Source: Panagrolaimus kolymaensis (taxonomy: Eukaryota > Nematoda > Chromadorea > Rhabditida > Panagrolaimidae). Taken from it: a stretch of 64,000 nt of DNA. Position 1 is the stretch's first letter. Each line of letters opens with the position of its first letter. Of the stretch, positions 1 to 10,970 are shown one piece after another. The position numbers and the translations under genes were made by a program. Below the pieces are notes generated by a model that did not search any database, was not told where the DNA came from, and saw only the letters and a list, made by a program, of their open reading frames with translations. The stretch is from contig JAJQJQ010000031.1 in NCBI GenBank assembly GCA_028622995.1, forward strand, positions 1,116,001 to 1,180,000. The letters are read 5' to 3'.

Positions 1-463
1 ATGGAAAGCTTACTATTTTCTTGGTCAATTTCCAACTTTGGAACTTTTAAACAAAAATTATTATTTATTCCATTATTAAAAATACAAGGATTATGAGTCC
101 GCTTCATTTTACTCACTGAATGATTTTTTTTCGGTTTTCCTTTCAATTAAAAAGGTGCATTTTTATGATAAAAAAAGAGAAGGAAAAAAATTGAGAAGAA
201 AAATTAATGAATGAATGATAAACTGATAAAAAACTAATATAGTTGTGATCAACACCACTATCAGCATCGATGTCCTTGCTTTAAAGGTATGGAATTCATC
301 GGATGAGTCAATAAATCAACGATAAAGGCAGGAGTACCTCTTTCATAACACTATATTAAAAATTTATGGAATTTTTCTCTCGTTTTTTATTGCATTGATA
401 ATTGTTTCCACTAAATTAGAAAGCAAAGGCATAAAGTTTTAGATCAAAATGTTTTTTGATATG
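1..463. other. AT-rich stretch without a recognised gene
   Basis: No open frame with family resemblance and no convincing exon was seen. The sequence ends at ATATG (459-463), which is the 5' copy of the target duplication of the LTR element that follows. Confidence 0.5.
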
Positions 464-645
464 TGTTGGACATGTAAAGACACATCTCTGATTGTCTGTC
501 CTCTGATCCCGCCGCGCTTAGTTGTCTTGTTATTGTTGTAATGTATTGCTATTGTAATGTATGTGCGAAGCTCGGTCAGAGTTAGCAAGTGTCTAATAAA
601 CTGCTATATTAACCGTCGCTGTACACTAGAAGGCTGTGCAGCACA
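464..645 (+). repeat. 5' LTR of the TRIM-like element
   Basis: 182 bp, TG...CA ends, 181 of 182 bases equal to the 3' LTR. It contains AATAAA at 594-599, a likely polyadenylation signal in the R region. Confidence 0.88.
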
Positions 646-695
646 AATTGGTAACGAAGGATTCTCATCTGCACGCCTCCGAAGAAGAGAAATCA

Positions 696-812
696 ACTGC
701 TGTTTTTCCTGATTTTTTGTTTAAAAATCAGCTGCTCGTGCTTTTTCCTGATTTTTGGTTAAAAAATCTGCTGGTCGTGCTTTTTCCTGATTTTTGATTA
801 AAAATCTGCTGG
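696..812 (+). repeat. Tandem repeat inside the LTR element
   Basis: About two and a half copies of a unit of about 42-45 bp built on CTTTTTCCTGATTTTTG followed by TTAAAAATC and TGCTGGTCGTG. It lies in the 5' interior of the LTR element, where leader sequence would be expected. Confidence 0.7.
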
Positions 813-1593
813 AAGAAGATCAAAAGAAAAAGAAAGAAGAGTTAAGGCTTAAACTCCGAAAAGCTCCGTTTGATGATAGCGAACAATCATCCGTTCTTGG
901 TGACCGTAAACCACGACAAAACAAAGATGTTCTTGATCGCGTCGTGGAAGAAAATCAATCAAAGGAAGAGAAGGAAGGAAGTAGCTGTATATGGTGGCAC
1001 TTCTGATCTTTGTGATCACATGTTAACCTGTTGGCATGGTACATGTACTTCGAACTCTCCTGCTGATGATGATAAACGACAACTGGTAAATCTTGAACTT
1101 TGTATGGCTTCTTGATCGTGATACTTATGGTCCTGCATCTCAAAAGCTTCATCGCTGTTTGGCGGCTCTCCACCGCATGATGTTTCAACTCCAGGGGAAG
1201 ATGGATTGGATGGACATGGTAAAACGACGACGTATTGGAAGAAGGATATGGAAATGGTATTGGAATGGACATGGTTCTTATGGATATGGAAAGAAATGGC
1301 TATGGTATGAACTTGGTAAAAAGAAGGTATCAACATGGCACATAGCAACGTGAAAGAACAAATGGAAGATCTCAAGTGGCAAGCATGGCTCGAAGAAGAT
1401 CTCTTGAATGAACATGGCTCGAACTCGATCAACTCAAGGCTCTTGTACTGGTGCGACTACTTATGATGCTCAAACTATGGGAAAACTCTTGCAACAAATG
1501 GTCCACAATCAATGTTATGTTATTGTAGTTTTGTTAGCATTGTATTGTTATTGTAATCTTGAGCTAAGTATGTCCTTTGTAAGTGGTGGAGAA

Positions 1594-1775
1594 TGTTGGA
1601 CATGTAAAGACACATCTCTGATTGTCTGTCCTCTGATCCCGCCGCGCTTAGTTGTCTTGTTATTGTTGTAATGTATTGCTATTGTAATGTATGTGCGAAG
1701 CTCGGTCAGAGTTAGCAAGTGTCTAATAAACTGCTATATTAACCGCCGCTGTACACTAGAAGGCTGTGCAGCACA
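1594..1775 (+). repeat. 3' LTR of the TRIM-like element
   Basis: 182 bp, preceded by the purine tract GTGGTGGAGAA (1583-1593) and followed by the target duplication ATATG (1776-1780). Confidence 0.88.
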
Positions 1776-3032
1776 ATATGTAAATGAAAACGATACAGTT
1801 GGACACCGATTTATCTATTTCTTTTAAGAATAAAAAACACCAAAAAATAGGCAGTAATCGAACAAATAAAAGCAAGAGCATTGTGTCATGGATTTACTTT
1901 TCTATAAATTCTCCTTAGGGCCTTTGTCGTCTTATGTCTCACGACTTAATGAGTGGTTCGTTTCATTGTAGAGAAGTTAAAAATTTCGAGGCAATAGTTG
2001 TTCACTATAACGAATTAATATACGGAATGTTTGCTTCAGAGAAAGTTTGTAATTTAAAGAATATGTCTTCATGCGTTAGCTTTTTCCGTTACCATTGATC
2101 AAAAATCTTAACAATAAAAAAGAAAGTTAAAAGAAAATTTAAATATTCAAAAAATAATTAGATAGAAAAGCAAATAATAAACGCAAAAATTTAAAAAAAG
2201 CAGCAAATCTTTCAATTTTAGGCGATTTCTTATTTCATTTACGAACTATTTTTTTCTTTTCGCTTATCGATCTTTCTTTTTTTTTGTTGTAAGCTGTGGT
2301 TATTCTTTTTTTAGCGCTAAAAAAGAGAGAAAAAAAACTTTCATAGATCAATAACGCATCTTTTTTTATAGCTTTTTTAAGAGCATTGTTAAAAAACTCT
2401 TCGTTTTTGAATATTTTGATATTTTATGTTTTTTTCTGTAACTGTAATGGTAATAAATAAAATAAAATAATAGAATCGTATGTGATCAATGTAATCACAG
2501 GTTGCCTTTATTTTACTATTATATATAACCCAACCAGCAGAGGTTGTAAAAATTGAATTTCAAATATCCACAAAAACAATGCAAAAGGAGAATATTTGCA
2601 TGTATAAATAATGAAAGACCAACAAACTTGAGTGCTTTTATCGCTTAATATTAAAAAAAATTTAATAGTTATGATTTTTACTTAACCAAATTTCTCCACA
2701 ATTATTAGCGTTATTTCCTGATACATAATCATGAAAGTTAAATTTGGGAAGAAAAAGACATAACAAATTATAATATTTCCCTTTGATGGATTTTTTTCTC
2801 TTTACTTTTCGCTTTAGGAAATTTGAGATGAATAAAGTTTATTTTTGAATGAAAAAAAAAATGGATTCAATCGAATCGAATGGAAGAAACATAAACTTGT
2901 TTTCTTCGATTAAATATTGAATAACAAATTTTATATTTTCTAAAATTATATATTATTTTTTTTTTTAAACAATTATGGAAAATAAAGTTTAAGCTATTTT
3001 TCATTCTGGTGCGTTGCAGAAATATTTAAATA
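1776..3032. other. Intergenic, AT-rich
   Basis: No exon or repeat family was recognised. It is the upstream region of the PXK-like gene. A CAG at 3017-3019, 13 bases before the ATG, could be a 3' splice site of a leader or a 5' UTR intron. Confidence 0.4.
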
Positions 3033-4877
3033 ATGTTGGATATAACAAATGCTTTAGTTTGTGATATCACGAGTTGGTCAAATCAAAATGGATTTATTGT
3101 GAGTAGTTTTATTTCATTTTATTTTTTCCCCGCTGAAATCGATTGTTAAATTTGGTTTTAAGGAATATGAAATTCATTGTGATTATGCCTTAAATAATTA
3201 CAAATGGATTATTCGAAAACGATATAAACAATTTTATGATTTGAACACAGAATTAGCTCCATTTGGATTGGATTTAAATTTGCCACCCAAAAAAACTTTT
3301 GGTAATAAAAAGCAAGCTTTTATTGATGAACGGAAAGCTGGACTTCAGGTTCGTGTCTTGGGTTTGATTGAAATTGAGAATGGGAATGAGTTTCAGGCAT
3401 TTTTGGATAAACTTACTGTCCATCCTCTAATTTATTGCAGCGAACCGGTGATTGCATTTTTAAAAATTCCCAGTCTTCCAACTTTGACAGGTTTGAGTCT
3501 CCCAAAATTGGTGTCTCTGATAACACAATTTTTTTCCTTCAGAATTGCATCAATATTCAATGATAGCACTTCGAAATGCTCGAAACATAACTCTTACTCG
3601 AAATATTCCTAAAGCTTCATGGAGATATTGTAAATTATATTCTCATGTGACCATCGATGCTTCAATAACAAATGTTTATTCATGGATGAATTATGGACCC
3701 GATCAAATTGGAAAAGGATATTCCCCATATATTCCTGAAATTATAACTTTCCTCCAAAATCAACAATGCCCGTATATTTGTAAACATTCTCATATATTTT
3801 GCGATCAATATGGAATTGGAGTAATTAGAAATTTATGGAATAATGGATCTTTGAGGGATCAGCTTTATCGAGTAAAAAAACTTTTTAAAATAGAACTTCA
3901 AAAGTTTGTTTATGTTTGGATTTTTTTAGAGACCAGTAATCGGAACATTTTGGCAAAAATATGGAATGGACAATGAATGTTTTGTTTTAAATATAAATAA
4001 TGTAAAATTTATTGCTCGACAAGTTTTAGAAGCTTTAATGCTTTTAAATTGTTTGTCCATACCTTTTGGTAAATAATTTTTTCTAACATCGTCTGCTTTT
4101 TTGGATAACAAATTATATAAAATAAATTTTTTAGTTGATATCCATTGTGGGAATGTAATGGTTACAGAATCTGAAAGTCAATTAGCTGATGTTGAATTTG
4201 GTTAGTCGTTTTTCCACCCCAAAATTTTAAAGGACTAAAATAAAAAAGTTTTTTGCATTGCAGCTTTGTGCGGACAATCAAGTTTCAATCGACCTGCAAT
4301 GATTCGAGCCAAACATGTGGAAACCATTGAAGATATGATGGCATTTAATTTTGGTCAATTAATTTATGAAATGGCGGCGGGAACTTTAGTTTTTCCAGAT
4401 CATTGCACAGAGGAAGCTATAACGAAATTGATGCCTCAATATCGTAAGAAACTTTAACAAAATATTTAAAAGTTGAAACTAAAACCCCAAAAAATTTTTT
4501 AGATGATTTATTAAATGTGATTTTCTGTCCAAAAGATAAAATGCCGAGTTTAATGGAACTCAGTGGACATTCGTAAGTTTACTTATTTTGCTTTTCAAAA
4601 AACAAAATTTTACCCTTTCGTTTTTTTTAGTTTCTTTACAAACATCAATATCATTCCTCTCAATCGTCGAAATATAACAATCCCAGGTGCAATGAAAGCA
4701 TATTTAGATAATTTATGTTTAAATATTACTAAAAGATTTCAAAAGGAAAAAGCAATGTATAATGAAAGGCAACGCAATGATCATTTGGAATCGATTTTAC
4801 ACTCAGATTTTGAACGTCAAAGGCGAAAAGATTTAGTATTGGCAAAACTTAAAATAAAAGGCATTGAAAATAATTAA
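3033..4877 (+). CDS. PX-domain pseudokinase, PXK/MONaKA-like
   Basis: Nine exons: 3033-3098, 3163-3348, 3397-3490, 3543-3871, 3930-4068, 4135-4200, 4264-4443, 4503-4572, 4631-4877; 458 residues. The N-terminal part is a PX domain, with RKRYKQFYDLN as the phosphoinositide-binding stretch and a proline-rich loop LNLPPKKTF. It is followed by a kinase-like domain (IARQVLEALMLLN, VDIHCGNVMV, MAFNFGQLIYEM). The HRD catalytic triad is replaced by DIHCGN and the DFG motif by ADVEF, as in PXK-type proteins, so kinase activity is unlikely. The C-terminus is basic and helical (FERQRRKDLVLAKLKIKG). PXK proteins act in endosomal trafficking of receptors; that role here is inference. The 48-base intron at 3349-3396 keeps frame, so it might be retained as coding. 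The last two and a half exons are duplicated at 10480-10970. Confidence 0.82.
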
Positions 4878-5583
4878 TTTAATGTATGTAAAATACTTAA
4901 TTTTCTGATGTTGTTGTCTTTCAAAAATAAAAATAAATTTTTATAATTTTTAGTTTAAAAAAACTTTTGCAACAAAAAAAATTTATTTCTTTGAAACTGA
5001 AATTTGCATATATTTTTATGCTTTTTTTCTTCTTCTTCAAAGTTTTAATTTTGGTTGAAAAAATTACACGTGAAATTGGCAATTTTTTTTAACCACAGTT
5101 CACCGACTAATTTTCAAAATGATTGATTTATGGAAAAAATGAATAAATATTTTCCACGCAACAATGACTTATTGGGATGACATCTGTTTTTGCCTTTTTT
5201 ACTTTGATTTTTTTCCTATCCTATCTCATAATATTTTTCTTTTGCTCTCTTAAAAAAGATAATGTCATAAATAAATATGCACAGATGCGTAAATGAAAAA
5301 ATTTCTTTCACTAAAACTTAAACTTAACGATGCCAATGTTTTAATAATTTTTGTTGCAGTGAAAAACAAATATTTCTTTGTCTTTGAAGGGAAAATAAAA
5401 GATTGCATTCTTCTTTCTTTTTTTTTGAATATTTTAATAAAACTTTTTTTTAATCTTTGAATAAAAAATTTACGCCTCCGGATTCGTGAATCCGTGTGAC
5501 ATAAAAAATTTTAAACGCTGAAATTTTGAATTAAGAATAATTTGGGAGGAAAAAAGCTGATCAAATATTTTATCTTTGATTTA
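4878..5583. other. Intergenic, part of duplication
   Basis: 3' flank of the PXK-like gene, matching 10971-11650 with small differences. No gene recognised. AAATAAATTTTT after 4926 may serve as the PXK polyadenylation signal. Confidence 0.4.
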
Positions 5584-5741
5584 ATTCATGGGATAAAGAA
5601 AAAGTCCATGAAGCTAGACGCAAAGGCGATGAATTAGAAAGAACCATTTCGGCACCTTTGGATATGTCGAAATGGGAAGAAAAGGAGGCCATAATAAAAT
5701 TATTCTTACATGCCATGATTTATTGGATTCGTGAAAAATAA
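5578..5741 (+). pseudogene. Orphan coding-like tail, unrecognised
   Basis: An open frame of about 53 codons, bounded upstream by TGA, reads SWDKEKVHEARRKGDELE and ends IYWIREK before TAA. Its codon pattern looks coding, but it has no start codon and no clear 3' splice site upstream. I do not recognise the family. In the duplicate (11650-11710) the frame is cut short after RRKGE. It may be the last exon of a lost gene or a decayed fragment. Confidence 0.3.
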
Positions 5742-5811
5742 AATAAAAAAATTGAAAATCCATTTATGTATCACTTTTCAAAAAAAATATTACTCATTTA
5801 TTTAATTTTTA

Positions 5812-7410
5812 TTACCATTGAAATAAATTAAAAGTATTATTTGTTTTAGATTTTTTCTCATCATCTGGCAATATTGTTGTTGTCTGCTTAATTTCATTGA
5901 TATCAATTTCATAATTATTAAGATTATCAAAATCAAAGTTTTTTGGGAAAAATTTTAGTTTTTTGAGATCATTTAATATTGACAGTCTTTGGTTGGGATT
6001 CTTGTTTAGCAACTAAAAAAATTTCGTGTAAAAAGCAAATTTTTTGTTTTAAAAATTGAATTTTTTACTTTTATTATTAGTTCTTTCAAAGCTTCAGAAG
6101 TTTGAGAAAAAGTAATTTCAGAATCATAAACTAATTCGGAATGAATTTTTGCATGATTATTTGGATATGGATATTCATCTTCCGATAAAACATATAAAAC
6201 GATTCCAAAACTCCACCAATCCACTTCAAAACCATAATATTGTTCTTTAGCAACTTCAGGAGCCATGTACTGTAGCAAAAATAACTTTTTTATTAAAAGT
6301 TTTTGTATAAAAAAGTTTTTTACCTGTAAAGTCCCGCAAATAGTTGTATCTTTTTCATCGACATTTAATAATCTCCTTGCAAAACCAAAATCTATCAATT
6401 TTATATGTTTTCGATAATCAAGTGCCAAATTTTCCATTTTAAAATCTCGATAAACGACTTTATTAATTTTTAAATAATCAAGTAATGATCCAATTTCAGC
6501 AGAATAAATTCGAATGGAATCTTCAGAAAATAATTTATTTTCCTTCCAAAGTGAATATAAATCTCCAAAACCATCCACGCATTCCATAACCGTAAATAAA
6601 TGGTTTGAAGTTTGCCAACAATCAAAATAGCAAGCGATGAAAATGGAATTACTTACAGATTTCTAAAAATCTGAAAAATTAGATAAAACTTTTGTTCTAT
6701 AAAAAAGTTTTTTACATGAATATCTGATTCTCGTTTAATTTGTTTCGCTGCACCTTTGTTTAAAATAATTGATTTGTTTTGAACTTTTATAGCCACTATC
6801 GTATTTTTTTTTGTTAGGCATGTTGCTCGATAAACGGTGCTGAATGTGCCTTCGCCCAATTTACTCAAATACTAAAAAAGAATATTTTTTAAATAAAAAA
6901 CCCTGGAAAAAATGGTAATTTGTACCTTAAAATCACTTGAACAAATATCGCTTCGAAATGCAAATTCTGGGCAAAAAATGGAATTAATTTGTGGAGCAAA
7001 AACACTTTGATTTATTTGATCCACTAAAAGAAATTTTTTTACTAAAATAATTATTTAAAACTTTGAGAAAAAAAGCCAAACCATAAGATTCTGTGTAAGC
7101 TGAAAGATTGGTATCTTCATAGTTTTCTTCAATATTTTTATTATTATTCATTTTTTCTGCTGCTGCAGCAGTCGCATGCTTTCCTCTTCCTCCTTCTTTT
7201 TTTCCGCCACCGAGGCTCACAAGGCTTCGCAAAGAAATCGATTTTGAAAAACCATTCTGTTGCTGCTGCAAAAATAAAAGCAATGGTTTATTTTTTAAAG
7301 CAAAACGCTAGAAACAAAAAAGAAAGCTTTAAACTTTTTACCTTTTCTTTTTTCTTTGTCGTCGTCGTCGTTGGTGTTGTTGATTCTTCTTTGGATTTAA
7401 TATTACCCAT
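5812..7410 (-). CDS. AGC-type Ser/Thr kinase, RSKR/SgK494/S6KL-like
   Basis: Seven exons: 7342-7410, 7082-7265, 6926-7023, 6716-6871, 6324-6662, 6069-6269, 5812-6012; 415 residues. It begins MGNIKSKEE, a good N-myristoylation start. The kinase domain has a glycine loop GEGTFSTVY (about residues 123-131), VAIK, YRDFKMEN (240-247), DFG (260-262), TICGTLQYMAPE and DWWSFGIVLY. GDLYSLWKENKLFSEDSIR and GTLQYMAPEV resemble human RSKR (SgK494) and fly S6KL closely. The usual HRD histidine is tyrosine, but the catalytic aspartate, lysine and DFG remain, so it is probably active. A poly-threonine/lysine stretch follows the start. The gene is convergent with the PXK gene and absent from the second copy of the local duplication. 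Myristoylation and membrane placement are inference. Confidence 0.85.
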
Positions 7411-8555
7411 TTTTAAAGGTTTTAATAAATAAATAAATAATAGTAAAAAAAGTGTCGAAAAAAACTTTAAAGTTTAAGCTTCTTTTCTTTTAAATAATAT
7501 TAACTAAACGGACGAAAGCAATTTCATTTCACGACATTTTCACAAAAACAACAAAAACAACAACCATTGAATCTCCTCGTCCTGCAAGTAAATGCATTGA
7601 AGTGAAGAAAAAAAGAAGGAGAAAAAATGTTGGTTAGTTTTCTTCGCAAATCCTTCCTCCAGCCAGCTGCTGCAACTCCACTGGAGTGAATGGAAAATGT
7701 GAGTGACCTCTATCTTGGCGGTGGTATTGCATTTTGAAACCATTGCCCATAAATACAATACAAAAAAATAAAGAAAGGAAATCCATTGTTGTTTAGAAAC
7801 GGAAGTAATTGTCACATAAATTCACTGTAAAATTCATTCATTCCTTTTTTTCTGACATTGAAATCGTTTCATTCAACTAAAAAATTAATCCCCAAAGCAA
7901 ATAAAGAGTAAAAAACATTTCAGAAAAAAAAGGTATGAAAACAACAACAAAAAAAGGTGGCAAAAAGTTTTTTTACAAGTTTCTTCAATCCTTTTTATGA
8001 TAGTTTGCTCCTCAAAAAAACCTATAACAATGGCTGTTATGTAAAAATAAAATAGCATTATTATGATTATTAATCGTCGAGTAAGCAAGTACACATAGAA
8101 AATCAGCAGTATGGAGGCGGCTTCAGTTTTGGTGGTGGTAAACAAAGAGGTGGCTTCGACAAACTTAATGATGGATGGATTTAGCAAACAATAAACAATC
8201 TCTGACAATTGTACCAATTCTCCTCGATTATCTTCCTCATTTGCAACTGTTACAATTAGTTGCCTTTCTGCTGCCGATGAAAAGCATTTTTTCTTCCTAC
8301 CAAATATTTGTTGCAAAGCTCCTTTTACGCCAATGCTACCATAATCTTAGTAGCAAGTATCAATAGCAGCGCTTTCAAATCATCTAACGCTATTGCTAAC
8401 CCAAAACAATTACATATTGCAAAAACAAAGTTTATTAGAAACAAAAACAAAATGAGACAATACAAAAATTATAATAAATTAGATGGAAACAAAAAACAAA
8501 AAAGTAATTTCAAATGGTGACATCGGTGAGTTGCATTGGCCATTGATTGATTGAG
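7411..8555. other. Non-coding block, duplicated
   Basis: Lies between the 3' end of the LOTUS-like gene and the start of the kinase gene. About 7450-8400 is matched by about 11709-12790, for example TTGAATCTCCTCGTCCTGCA in both copies. It probably holds kinase promoter and 5' UTR. No coding exon could be supported. Confidence 0.45.
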
Positions 8556-9767
8556 TTATGTTTGAACAAGAGATAAAACTGGAGAACCATCACCGAGCGA
8601 GAATTGAAACATTTCCTTCAAAACTTCGTTGATCGAGATAAAATTGATAAATTCTTCTTGGGATAATTCAAAACCAGCTTCTTTGAGATAATCTTCATTG
8701 ATGAGGAACTTCTTTTCTGGTGTATCAAGAACTGCTTCCATGAGACTATTCCATTCGTCAGCATGTGCAGGAGCATGTTGAGGGCCTAAAAACAACTGTA
8801 TGTTAACAACAAAAAACGAAAACCGACTTACCAAACTTTACAATAAATTGGTTTTTATGAAGGGTGAATTTGACTTTTTTCTCCTTTTGAGCAGTACTAA
8901 GATCGCCAGCTTGTGTTCTCATGATTTCATTCAACTAAAAAACAACCATGATGAAGTACTAAAGTTATAACAATAAAGGACTTACTTTTTCAAGATTCAA
9001 ATGACGTCCAGTATGCATATAGTAATGATATTTTAAAACATCGAAATACATCGCTCCACCATTGGATTTGATAGTTTGTTCAATAAAATACTTTTCAATT
9101 GGAACATTTTCTTCCTAAAGAATGACATAAAAGTAAGGAAAACAAGGAAGTTAAAACATACCATTTTCACAGGTGAAACATTTTGTGATGGTGCTTTTGA
9201 TTTGTTGCGCAATATGGCTGCAGCACCTGTGAATCGACGAGCAGTAATTTCTGTAGGTGGTACACGTTGTTGTTGAACCTGAAACATTCATAGATAATCA
9301 TGAAATATAAAGAAAATGCAAACCTTTGGAGTAACTATAGCTGGAGAATGATGAACAATAGGAAGAGATCGTTGGACACTGCTAACATTTGAAGAAGCTA
9401 TAGCTGGAGATTGACGAACAATAGGAACAGATCGTTGAACATCGCCACCACTTGAAGTCAGCTTGAAATTTGTAAGATCATATGGCAATGGACAAGCTTC
9501 AATACCAGCGATTTCAAAGAGCATTTCTTCAATCGAAGCGAAACCATAAAGTCCAGCAGCTTCCGATAGCTTGTATTGGTATTTCTTTCTAAAAAGAGAA
9601 TTCATAAAACAGTTAAAATAAAGGAAAAAGACTCACAAAATATGTTCCTCCAACCATTCAGCGGTAACTGGAAGAATAGACGTTCGCATTGCTGTAATAA
9701 TGTTGGCTTTGACAGTCTCAGCATCAGGAATTTCTTTGAGAGTTGGTGGTGGCGGTTTAACATTCAT
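8556..9767 (-). CDS. Unfamiliar protein, possible LOTUS/OST-HTH repeats
   Basis: Six exons: 9637-9767, 9324-9588, 9162-9278, 8986-9114, 8832-8934, 8556-8785; 324 residues, starting MNVKPPPPTLKEIPDAETVK. Three segments have the helix-strand look of small winged-helix modules: LYGFASIEEMLFEIAGIEA near residues 50-75, a middle segment around YFIEQTIKSNGGAMYFDVLK, and a C-terminal one around EDYLKEAGFELSQEEFINFI. The pattern 'helix, YGF-SIEEML, strand' recalls LOTUS (OST-HTH) domains of germline RNA-regulating proteins. This is a weak motif reading. The linker has two near-identical peptides, VQRSVPIVRQSPAIA and VQRSLPIVHHSPAIV, a small internal duplication. In-frame codons upstream of the chosen ATG could extend the N-terminus. 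Confidence 0.6.
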
Positions 9768-10479
9768 TGTTGAAGCAATGCTTTGATTGATGATGATCGA
9801 AAATGATGATAAACAGCGTAGAAAATGTGTTTGAAGAAAACAAGAATCAAACAGAAAAAAAGATTGAAGCGTCAAAATTTAGGACGAAAGAAAAGCGAAA
9901 GAGCAGCGTAAAAAATCGCTTTAGGATCCAAAGCTTATTGAATTCAAAAAAGTTTTATAAAAAATCTTTGTTTTGTTTTATTTAATAAAAAAGAAAATAG
10001 CTTTTTATTTCATCTCTTTTATTTTAGGCATGAAACATTTACCGTTTGAAATAGTTGGGGAAAAAAATGTGGCTTCTGAAGATAGCGATGACCGACGACG
10101 TTTATGTACACTTTTTTTTTATTTTATTTTAGTCGATTGAAGAAGAAAAATATCATGTTTCATGGAGGGCTTTTTTTCATTGTTCTTCAATTTTTATTCG
10201 AAGACGTTTTAGTTTTAGTTTTAGCTTGCATTTTTCTTCTTTTCCTTCTCCCTTCTTTTTTTTCATGGATGCAGCAAGTATGGAGGTAGTAGTCTACAAA
10301 CATCAACGACGGCATTCCCATATTTGCTTGTATTCAATTTTTTGTCCGACTATTTTTTCTTTTTCTAAAGCAACGAAAACTCTGTAATATTTTTTAGTTA
10401 GTTCTTTTTTTCATTTATGCTTTACTTTTACTTTATTGTTATTGTTGCTGTAACATTTTTAAACGTCCAGATTTTTTAA
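9768..10479. other. Intergenic; right end of duplicated block
   Basis: About 9993-10482 is matched at 13013-13476, including GCATGAAACATTTACCG versus GCATGGAACATTTACCG. T-rich, no exon recognised. It is the 5' side of the LOTUS-like gene. Confidence 0.45.
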
Positions 10480-10970
10480 CAGATCATTGCACGGAAGAAG
10501 CTATAATGAAATTGATGCCTCAATATCGTAAGAAACTTTTACAATATTTTTAAAAGTTGCAACTAAAACACCATAAAAAATTTTAAGATGATTTATTAAA
10601 TGCGATTTTCTGTCCAAAAGATAAAATGCCGAGTTTACTGGAACTCAGTGGTCATTCGTAAGTCTAATAATTTTTTTTACAGTCTCAGAAAATTTATTTC
10701 CACGCCTCTCACTTTTTTAGTTTCTTTACAAACATCAATATCATTCCTCTCAATCGTCGAAATATAACAATCCCAGGTGCAATGAAAGCATATTTAGATA
10801 ATTTATGTTTAAATATTACTAAAAGATTTCTAAAAGAAAAATCAATGTATAATGAAACGCAGCGCAATGATCATTTGGAAACGATCTTACACTCAGATTT
10901 TGAACGTAAAAGGCGAAAAGATTTAGTATTGGCACTACTTAAAATTAAAGGCGGCATTGAAAATAATTAA
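10480..10970 (+). pseudogene. 3' fragment of the PXK-like gene
   Basis: Duplicate of the end of exon 7, exon 8 and exon 9 of the gene at 3033-4877, with introns in the same places (10529-10587 and about 10659-10719). The last exon stays open to a TAA at 10968-10970; the protein differs at a few positions (for example RFLKEKSMYNETQ for RFQKEKAMYNERQ) and gains one glycine before IENN. It has no PX domain, kinase-like core or start, so it is a truncated copy. The open frame could be chance or recent origin. Confidence 0.8.

Larger units (their letters stand above)
464..1775 (+). mobile_element. Short non-autonomous LTR retrotransposon (TRIM-like)
   Basis: Two direct repeats of 182 bp (464-645 and 1594-1775) bound a 948-bp interior. 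They differ at one base, T616 versus C1746. Each starts TGTTGGACATG and ends GCAGCACA. The 5-bp sequence ATATG flanks both sides (459-463 and 1776-1780), as expected for an integrase target duplication. A primer-binding-like site, TGGTAACGAAGG, lies at 649-660 just after the left LTR. A purine-rich tract, GTGGTGGAGAA, lies directly before the right LTR. An AATAAA lies inside the LTR (594-599). The interior has no gag or pol; its longest frames are short and lysine/glutamate rich. This is the layout of a terminal-repeat retrotransposon in miniature. The near-identical LTRs imply recent insertion. The parent superfamily cannot be set from this copy. Confidence 0.88.
4396..10482. repeat. Left copy of a 6.1-kb tandem duplication
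   Basis: Segments of this block recur in order at 10480-13476: 4396-5628 matches 10480-11704, about 7450-8400 matches about 11709-12790, and about 9993-10482 matches about 13013-13476. The junction at 10478-10482 shares CAGAT, which fits a tandem duplication joined at microhomology. This copy holds the PXK 3' end, the RSKR kinase gene and the LOTUS-like gene. Confidence 0.75.

Noticed and set aside
794..1671. Overlapping open frames in the LTR element interior
   Set aside because: Short, start at non-ATG codons or overlap on both strands, and show no gag, protease, RT or integrase motif.
7528..8530. Several frames on both strands
   Set aside because: Translations are phenylalanine/leucine-rich or lysine-rich; the duplicate at 11709-12790 does not keep the frames, so they are not under coding constraint.
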